In this document: piece after piece, positions 5,898 through 12,074 of the stretch
How positions within the stretch are numbered: position 1 is the stretch's first letter
How the letters are laid out: the number at the start of each line of letters is the position of its first letter
From: a virus
Length of the DNA: 26,610 nt
Strand: one strand, 5' to 3'
Virus record (IMG/VR): IMGVR_UViG_3300048924_000080
Span: 1 to 26,610 of that record
The notes under the pieces: model-generated
Seen by the model: only the letters and a program-made list of their open reading frames with translations
What the model was told of the DNA's origin: nothing
The model's database searches: none
Program-made: the position numbers and the translations under genes

Positions 5898-7301
5898 CTA
5901 CGGCAATGGCCCGCTAGGCAACGGGCCTTCACTGACCTTTATCTGCTGCACCCATGCGGACCCACTAACTGGGGTCGTGGGAAAGTTCGGATACAAGTTG
6001 ATCGACGCGCTCGCCCCGAGCGCTGAGCCAATTTGAATTCCCGGAAGCACCGACAAGTACCAGTTGTCCGCAACAGGCTGTTGCGTGCTTCCTTGAATCC
6101 ACTGGATCGGTCCCGGGCTCGCCTGAGCCAGGTTGTCTACAATAAGAACGGAGTAAAACGGAATTGCTCCACCCGCTCCCGCAGCCGTCGTGCGAAATAG
6201 AACCCACACACTCACAAGTTTGTTGATAAGCGCGGCCTTCTCTACCGCATCAAACGAGTAACGCAGACTGCCGAATTGGCTCACACAGGGCATCTGCATC
6301 GAATACGGCGCGGCGCCGTACTTAACCGCAGCGTCCTTGATCGCGGTCTGGCTGTTGAACGCCGTCACATTGCGGGGGAAGGTCCCCGTCCAATCGGAGA
6401 AGTCGCCATTCGTGAGCAAATTCGTTCCGCTCTGCGCGGGCCAGCTCGTTGTCGAATATGCGCCGGGAGTGCTCAAATTGTACGCGCCCATGAGGCGGTT
6501 TGCTTGCAGCGCGCCCCCGTCGAAGTTTCCCGCCCCAGACGAGTCACTCGGATGCACGCCCGTCGGATCACTCCCAGCCGGACGGAAAAGTCGCGTAGCT
6601 TTCCCGAGAGCAATGAAGTCCTTATACGTGTCGACGAACCCCAGGGTGGGCATCACGCTTTTGACACCCAAGTACGCCCCGTACATATTGTTCATATTGG
6701 TATCGGCGCGATTGGGGTTCTGCGTCGTCATGATCTGCGGCACATCAGGCCATTGCAGCGAGAGCATACCGATTGCCGCAAGCAATAGACCACGCCCCGT
6801 CGGAAGATTGTCTCCAGTTGGGTTCACAGTCGCCGTCACGTTGAACGACGCAAAATTGTGACCTTGATGCAGGCGAATCAAGTCCGGCGTGCTCACACCA
6901 TCGAGCGCCGCCGCCTTGCGGCTCGTGTCCCACGCGAACGATGCCATCGAGCCCGGCAGAGCGCAAAGCCAGAGCGTAATGAGTGGGCCGGCCCCGTATA
7001 CTGTATCGACCGCCACATTGTACGACTTAGGACCGGTGGGCAAACCCGTTCCTGCATTCCATTCACCCCAGAGCCGTATACGCGCCGTTCCCGAATATTT
7101 TTGGGCCAGCGCCTGAACGAACAACTGGTCCGGTCCGAACGCCGAGTAATCCGTACTGTCACCAAGGGAGAAGATCGAAACCGGCTGGTTGGCCTCCAAT
7201 TTCTGCTTCAGCGGCCCCATCGCCGCTACCGCCTGGAACGGTGGCAGCCCCGCTGACCCAAGGGGATCGAACACAGGCCCTACGAGGCTGGGACCGAACA
7301 T
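5898..7301 (-). CDS. SGNH/GDSL-type hydrolase with C-terminal binding domain (virion esterase)
   Basis: A protein of 467 aa. SGNH motifs are visible in order: SLGDST (nucleophile S49), QGHN (G147, N149), and DPTGVHPS (D245, H250). After about residue 290 a beta-rich module opens with LLTNGDFSDWTGTFP, which resembles carbohydrate-binding domains in phage receptor proteins. The predicted role is removal of acyl groups from surface polysaccharide during adsorption. It is translated just after the spike-base-like gene (TGA-G-ATG), so it may be the spike fibre itself. The DNA is visibly more AT-rich than its neighbours and ends in a non-coding gap with repeats, suggesting recent acquisition. Confidence 0.82.
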   Translation of the reverse strand: MFGPSLVGPVFDPLGSAGLPPFQAVAAMGPLKQKLEANQPVSIFSLGDSTDYSAFGPDQLFVQALAQKYSGTARIRLWGEWNAGTGLPTGPKSYNVAVDTVYGAGPLITLWLCALPGSMASFAWDTSRKAAALDGVSTPDLIRLHQGHNFASFNVTATVNPTGDNLPTGRGLLLAAIGMLSLQWPDVPQIMTTQNPNRADTNMNNMYGAYLGVKSVMPTLGFVDTYKDFIALGKATRLFRPAGSDPTGVHPSDSSGAGNFDGGALQANRLMGAYNLSTPGAYSTTSWPAQSGTNLLTNGDFSDWTGTFPRNVTAFNSQTAIKDAAVKYGAAPYSMQMPCVSQFGSLRYSFDAVEKAALINKLVSVWVLFRTTAAGAGGAIPFYSVLIVDNLAQASPGPIQWIQGSTQQPVADNWYLSVLPGIQIGSALGASASINLYPNFPTTPVSGSAWVQQIKVSEGPLPSGPLP

Positions 7302-7302
7302 C

Positions 7303-7560
7303 TCAGCGCAGCGCGACGATCGTGGTCGCCGTCGTCCCTGTTTTGTAGATCTTCTTGACCTTGTGGCCGTGCGAAACGCCTGCGGCTAACGCTGGCAGGG
7401 TTACAGTTGAGCCGTCGACATAATCGACTTTGACGTCACCCGAGACACCCACGACAAAACCGCGGATGGCCTGGGACGGCACATAGTCCGTACTTGATAG
7501 ATCGACGGTCTCGCCGCCGGTCGCAGATGCGAGCGAAGCGATTTCACGTTCAACACCCAT
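7303..7560 (-). CDS. Head spike base-like small protein (RCAP_Rcc01079-like)
   Basis: A protein of 85 aa. The C-terminal half (FVVGVSGDVKVDYVDGSTVTLPALAAG, then VKKIYKTGTTATTIVAL) follows the pattern of a small phage family that includes the head-spike base of the Rhodobacter gene transfer agent. By that analogy it attaches the next gene product, the SGNH protein, to the virion. The start is ATG at 7560: AGGAG (7567-7571) sits 6 nt upstream. The in-frame ATG at 7566 directly abuts the AGGAG and is a poor choice. It is the first gene after a promoter element. Confidence 0.75.
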   Translation of the reverse strand: MGVEREIASLASATGGETVDLSSTDYVPSQAIRGFVVGVSGDVKVDYVDGSTVTLPALAAGVSHGHKVKKIYKTGTTATTIVALR

Positions 7561-7584
7561 GGCCATCTCCTGACAGGTGGCCCG

Positions 7585-7615
7585 ACCCTACGAGCGCCAG
7601 CCGCCCGTCAACCGC
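7585..7615 (-). promoter_or_regulatory. Late promoter element P5 (spike)
   Basis: On the minus strand: GCGGTTGACG, 15 bp, TAGGGTCGG. The ATG of the 85-aa gene is 24 nt after the -10 hexamer, with an AGGAG ribosome site between. The TGA in TTGACG is the stop codon of the 809-aa gene. Confidence 0.78.
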
Positions 7616-10037
7616 CGCCGAACGCCGCCCCGAGGTTCGGCGCGCGCGCCGGCGCCGTCTCGCCCTGCCCCCACCAATAGCCCTGCCCGTACTCCTTCTG
7701 CGCGCGCTGGGCGCGCCTGGCGAAGGACTGCGAATAGGTCGGGTCGATCGCCCGGTGCAGCTGGTCGAAGATCAGCCGGTCTGTCGCGAGCCGGGAGAAC
7801 CACAGGTTTGATCCCGGGGTGAGATGCTTGACGAGCTCGATGCCCTGCCCGATCGCGCCGGGCTGGCCCTTGACGGCGGCGGCGCCGAACCGGCCGGCAT
7901 CGTCGATGAAGCCGCCGATCGGACCTGAAAACTTGCCGATGACGCTGCGGTCGGCCGCCTGCGACACGCCGCCGACCAGATCGCCGAAATAGCCGGCGCC
8001 GCCGCCCTGGATCGCTGCCTGCCCCCAGAATTTCGGATGGTGCATGTCGATGGGATCGCGGCCCGACAGTATCTGGCGGGCCTGGATGATGCCGGCGCCG
8101 GCCAGCAGATGCAGGCCGTAGAACAGCGCGTTGTTCATGGCCTTGTTGCCGGCGACGCCGTCCTTGATCGCGAGCGCCGTCATGTGGGTGGCGATCATCG
8201 TCATCGAGAACGATTGGAACATCGTCGCGGTGCGCGCCACTTCGCCCATGAAGGTGCCGGCCTGGGCGCCCTGCGTGGTGACGTTGCGGATCCGCGCGTC
8301 GGGCTCCAGCACGGCCAGCGCCCGCTCCTGCAGCACGCCCTCGTACAGCTTGCGCACGGTCTCGTCGGATGCGGCCTTTGAGCTGTCGAAGAACTTGGCG
8401 CCACGGAAATCGAACTGCGGCAGCGACCGCAACTTGTCCCATTCGGCCGCCGTGATGCCGTAGCGCTTCAGGAAACTCTGCAGCGGCCCATCGAGATCGC
8501 CAAGCGCCCGGTCCGAGTTGCGGGCGATGTAGCCCAGCATCTCCATTGTGAACGCCTTCTTGATGCCCTCGGTCCATGCGTTGAGGCCGGAGGCGCGGAT
8601 CACGAAGTCGGACGTTTTCTTGATCAGCTCCGGCGTAAACATCTGGTCGGCATAACGGAAGGTCGAAACCGCGTGGTCGCTCATGGCATGCCCGGTCACC
8701 AGCAGCCGCGCGGCGTCCTCCTGCATCTTGGGATTTTCGGCGAAGATGGTCTCGATCGCGCGGGACAACACCTTGCCGCCGTCCATGCCATTGTAGCGCG
8801 CGGCCAGCAGCGCCGTGATGCTGTCGCCGATCGAGGCCGACACCGTCGCAGAGCCCAGCGATGAGGCCGCCATCAGCGAGCGCGCCGAGCCGAGCACGCC
8901 GCCCCACATCGCGTTTTCGACGCCATTGGCACGCCCGGACAGCACGGAATAGGTGCGGTCGATCGCGCCGCCGCTCTCCATCCCCATCATGCGGGCTGCC
9001 CGCAGCCGTGCCGAACCTGGCCGGCCCAGCTTCTCCCAGGCGCGCGCATTCTTCGCCAGCATCGCCACGGTCACCGCGTGCTGCGGACCGAGCACGTCGA
9101 CCAGCGCGCTTTCGCGGGCCATGGCGCCGAGGTGGCCGGTCAGGGTCGAGAAGATGTCCGAGCCCGAGCCGTACTTCTCCTGCAGTGTCATGAAGGCGTT
9201 GAGACCGTCGCGGCCGTCCTGAAATTGGAACGTGCGCATTTCCTTGGAGAACGCCGGCGCCGCACCCGCCTCGGTGATGATGTCGCGTGCGGCCTTGTCG
9301 ATCAGCGCCGAGATCCGCGCGGGATTGGTCGCGAGCTCGAGGCGCTCCTTGTCGAAGATCTTGAGCCCGCCGGTCGCGATCGCGTTGGAGAGGTCGCGGC
9401 GGAATTCGTCACCCATCCCGAAACGGCGGACGCGGTCCGCCGACCAGAACTGTGGCAGGCGCCAGTTTTCGGCCTCCTCGAATATCTTGCCGGCAGACTG
9501 GACGAACTTGACGCCCCACTCGGTCGCGTCCTTCCAGCCCGCGGCGGCAGCCTTGGCAACCGCATCACCGCTGTCGACGTTGAACAGCTCGGCGATCAGG
9601 TTGCGGGCGCCAGCCGTGTTCTGCTTCAGGCCCGCCATTTGCGACTTGTAGGCCTCGAAGCCGGCATTGAACTTGGAGAACAGGATCTCGCGCAGCGTCT
9701 GCGCCCGCGTGTCGACGTTCTGCGTTCCCGTCCGGTAGATGTCGCGCGTCAGCACCGCCATGCCGCCGGCGGCCGGCCCCCACGGGTGCGCCTGGGCGAT
9801 CTGCTCGGCCGAGGTTTGGCGCTGCACCTGCAGCGCCACCGCATTCTTTTGCTGCCGCGACGTCGCCATCATCTGCCGCGCCGCCTGCAGCGCGGCCGCG
9901 GCATCGGCCTTTGCGGCCGGCATGTCGAGCGAAAACTTGTTTTGGTAACGCCGCCACAGCGCATCGGCGGCATCGGCCTGCGCGCGTGTGATCTTGCCCG
10001 TCTTCTGCAGTTTTGTGAGGCAATCCTTGACGCTCAT
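7608..10037 (-). CDS. Large internal virion / DNA-ejection protein
   Basis: A protein of 809 aa. Long helical stretches alternate with Gly/Ala-rich hydrophobic segments (about residues 375-425, 595-665 and 690-735). The C-terminus has the arrangement LTPGSNLWFSRLATDRLIFDQLHRAIDP, then a basic Arg-rich stretch and GYWWGQGE, which is recurrent in large internal virion proteins of podoviruses. It ends in GGG. It probably rides in the capsid and is injected to build a channel for genome entry, the role of T7 gp16. The start is ATG at 10037, overlapping the previous stop by ATGA; the frame extends upstream, but only through the preceding gene. Confidence 0.75.
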   Translation of the reverse strand: MSVKDCLTKLQKTGKITRAQADAADALWRRYQNKFSLDMPAAKADAAAALQAARQMMATSRQQKNAVALQVQRQTSAEQIAQAHPWGPAAGGMAVLTRDIYRTGTQNVDTRAQTLREILFSKFNAGFEAYKSQMAGLKQNTAGARNLIAELFNVDSGDAVAKAAAAGWKDATEWGVKFVQSAGKIFEEAENWRLPQFWSADRVRRFGMGDEFRRDLSNAIATGGLKIFDKERLELATNPARISALIDKAARDIITEAGAAPAFSKEMRTFQFQDGRDGLNAFMTLQEKYGSGSDIFSTLTGHLGAMARESALVDVLGPQHAVTVAMLAKNARAWEKLGRPGSARLRAARMMGMESGGAIDRTYSVLSGRANGVENAMWGGVLGSARSLMAASSLGSATVSASIGDSITALLAARYNGMDGGKVLSRAIETIFAENPKMQEDAARLLVTGHAMSDHAVSTFRYADQMFTPELIKKTSDFVIRASGLNAWTEGIKKAFTMEMLGYIARNSDRALGDLDGPLQSFLKRYGITAAEWDKLRSLPQFDFRGAKFFDSSKAASDETVRKLYEGVLQERALAVLEPDARIRNVTTQGAQAGTFMGEVARTATMFQSFSMTMIATHMTALAIKDGVAGNKAMNNALFYGLHLLAGAGIIQARQILSGRDPIDMHHPKFWGQAAIQGGGAGYFGDLVGGVSQAADRSVIGKFSGPIGGFIDDAGRFGAAAVKGQPGAIGQGIELVKHLTPGSNLWFSRLATDRLIFDQLHRAIDPTYSQSFARRAQRAQKEYGQGYWWGQGETAPARAPNLGAAFGGG

Positions 10038-10288
10038 GTTTGACCTTTCAACGCGGGATCGTGGCCCCACACGATCGAACAGCCGCGGCTCTCGATCGCC
10101 TGCGCCAGCCCCTCGGCACGCGCGACGCAATTCCGACCGCTGTTGCGGGCGCAACGCACCACACCGGACATTTTGCCTTCAACAAAGACCGGGCTGCAAA
10201 AGCCGTTGGTCAGATCGGTCGAACAGAGATGCTCGGCCATGGCGCCGATCGCGCGCCGCCGATGCTTTTTCTTCAGATCTTCGCTCAC
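10034..10288 (-). CDS. Hypothetical Cys-rich small protein
   Basis: A protein of 84 aa, not recognised. It has a basic N-terminus (KKKHRRR) and five Cys (residues 22, 31, 46, 54 and 70), many for a phage cytoplasmic protein and suggestive of metal binding or disulfides. It starts at GTG in a GTGA overlap with the 541-aa gene and ends in an ATGA overlap with the 809-aa gene, so it is tightly coupled to two ejection proteins. Confidence 0.72.
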   Translation of the reverse strand: MSEDLKKKHRRRAIGAMAEHLCSTDLTNGFCSPVFVEGKMSGVVRCARNSGRNCVARAEGLAQAIESRGCSIVWGHDPALKGQT

Positions 10289-11910
10289 TCTGCGGCCTCC
10301 AGACCGATGATGCAGGCCTCAAGCTCCTTGCCGGCTCGCTCGAATTCGTCGAGCTCCTTGACGACGTCCGAGAGCTTTTGCGTGTTGAACGCATAGGTGC
10401 CGTCGGGCAGCCGGGTTTGCGTGGTGAACTCGGCTTCCGGATTGGCGGTGAGGATGTGGTCGAGATCGTGCACGGCGGCATCGAACGTCTTGGGATCGGC
10501 CTCAAGGGCCGAGATTTGCGCCGGCGCCAGATCGGGCGCCGAGACAGCGCGGGCCTCTATGGCGTCCTGGACCGCGTAGGCCTCCTTGCGGGTCAAGAAC
10601 CGGCCGTCTGTCGTCACGAAGCCGTCGAGGCCGACATTGTCGCGCCCTTCGAGCTGGGCCAGAAACTCCTCCGGAGAGATCTTCATATCCTTGGCGGCAC
10701 GATCGAGCGCGTGAGTGTGGTTCTCGCCGCGGTAGATCTTGTCGCCAATCTTGATCGCAGCGCCGTCGATCTTTTCGCCCGGGTCAAGGACGACCAACGG
10801 TTCATCCGTTGCACCCAGCGCCGCCCGTTCCTCCGGCGACGCCGACGCGAGCCGACTTTCCCAATAGCTGGCCGCATCATCGGTCTCGCCCGGCATCCGC
10901 TCGAAGCGCTCGACGTCGGGCACCTGGTCGAAGGTCTCCGGCCGCAGATGCTTCTCGCCGGCCAGGGCGAGATCCTCGGGCGTTTGCGACTTGGCAGCTA
11001 ACGCATAATCAGCCACATGCTCCGGCGGAAAGCTGTCACCCGACCGGACCGGCTCGCCACGCACCGCCGACCTGGTCGCGTCGATCGTCGCATCGCGCGC
11101 GGCTGCCTCGCCTGCCGCGGTCGGGAACGGGTTGGTCAGGTTCAGCTGCGCTTCCGAGGTGGCCGCGTTAACCTCATCGCGCACGGTCACCGGCAGCGCC
11201 CGCGCACCCGTGCCCATCAGCTTCTGCAGGCCGCCGAGGCCGGCGCCGAAGACCCCGCCGAACAGCGCGGCCGAGGCAAGCTCGCCCGGGACTTCCTTCA
11301 TCAGCGAGCCCGGCACGGCCCGCTCGCGCGACGGGCCGCCGGCGCCGGCAATCACCGCCTCGGTGCCGCCGCCGATCAGCGCGAATTCCAGCGCCCTCAG
11401 TGCAATGCCGGCCTGGCCGGCGCCGCCGAGCGGCAGCGTCGCGATCGCGACCGGATCGGAGACGCCAGCGGCAAGCGTACCCGTGATGGTGCCGAGCGTG
11501 CCGCCCCATGTGGTCTCCCGGCGCGCAAAGGCCGCCTGATCGTCATGGGCGCGCCGCATGCGCGTCAGCGCCATGGTGTCGATGTCGTTCTCCGACAGCG
11601 GCCGATAGCTCTGCTCCGGCTGGTTCGGATCCTGCGGCAGTTTGGTGATGGCGTCGTTGAGCTCGTCGAGCGTCACGTTGCCGCCCATGCCGTAGAGCGG
11701 CAGCTGCACGCCGGTCTTGGCCTTGACGTCGTCATAGAGCGTCGCCAACGCATGATCGCGGGCGTTCGAATAGTTGACCGAGGAATTCCATTCGGTCATG
11801 GCCCGGGTCGAGACGTCGAAGGCTTCCGAGAAGTCGGCCGGGATCTCGCGCGCCAGATTGGTTTGTGCGTTCTGCAGCGCCGGCAACGGGTCGAACAGGT
11901 CGAGGCTCAT
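10285..11910 (-). CDS. Internal virion protein candidate with hydrophobic Gly/Ala core
   Basis: A protein of 541 aa. The N-terminal 130 residues are charged and helical. Residues about 133-235 are Gly/Ala-rich and hydrophobic (GTLGTITGTLAAG, GGAGQAGIALRALEFALIGGG, LFGGVFGAGLGGL), resembling membrane-inserting segments of ejected phage proteins. The remainder is acidic and soluble. Position, between the transglycosylase and the 809-aa protein, fits the T7 gp15/gp16 slot. I do not recognise a named family. Its ATG (11910) lies 6 nt after a promoter -10 hexamer and has no ribosome site, predicting a leaderless start. Confidence 0.75.
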   Translation of the reverse strand: MSLDLFDPLPALQNAQTNLAREIPADFSEAFDVSTRAMTEWNSSVNYSNARDHALATLYDDVKAKTGVQLPLYGMGGNVTLDELNDAITKLPQDPNQPEQSYRPLSENDIDTMALTRMRRAHDDQAAFARRETTWGGTLGTITGTLAAGVSDPVAIATLPLGGAGQAGIALRALEFALIGGGTEAVIAGAGGPSRERAVPGSLMKEVPGELASAALFGGVFGAGLGGLQKLMGTGARALPVTVRDEVNAATSEAQLNLTNPFPTAAGEAAARDATIDATRSAVRGEPVRSGDSFPPEHVADYALAAKSQTPEDLALAGEKHLRPETFDQVPDVERFERMPGETDDAASYWESRLASASPEERAALGATDEPLVVLDPGEKIDGAAIKIGDKIYRGENHTHALDRAAKDMKISPEEFLAQLEGRDNVGLDGFVTTDGRFLTRKEAYAVQDAIEARAVSAPDLAPAQISALEADPKTFDAAVHDLDHILTANPEAEFTTQTRLPDGTYAFNTQKLSDVVKELDEFERAGKELEACIIGLEAAE

Positions 11911-11916
11911 CGTGCG

Positions 11917-11947
11917 AGCCTACGAAGATGCCGGCAGGGTCAACCGC
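11917..11947 (-). promoter_or_regulatory. Late promoter element P4 (ejection proteins)
   Basis: On the minus strand: GCGGTTGACC, 15 bp, TAGGCTCG, with ATG of the 541-aa gene 6 nt after the -10 hexamer. The TGA within TTGACC is the stop of a 39-aa membrane peptide gene. Confidence 0.75.
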
Positions 11948-12059
11948 CGAAGCTGATCAATCCCGGCCAGATCCTCGACACCAGCCAGACCACTATGCCG
12001 ACGCAGGCCCAAATGCCCATCATCAGCAGCACGGCGCGCGGGTCCCGGAACAGCATCAT
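11940..12059 (-). CDS. Small single-span membrane protein (39 aa)
   Basis: A 39-aa peptide beginning MMLFRDPRAV, with a hydrophobic span (about residues 9-28, VLLMMGIWACVGIVVWLV) and ending ISFGG. Codon third positions are almost all G or C, as in the neighbouring genes. The competing frame, which overlaps the transglycosylase stop through ATGA (12078), has many third-position A/T codons and looks like a shadow. It sits 15 nt after the transglycosylase stop, and its own stop lies in a promoter element. The function is unknown; possibilities are a holin-like peptide or a membrane helper for ejection. The ribosome site is weak. Confidence 0.6.
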   Translation of the reverse strand: MMLFRDPRAVLLMMGIWACVGIVVWLVSRIWPGLISFGG

Positions 12060-12074
12060 GCCGCAGCATACCAC

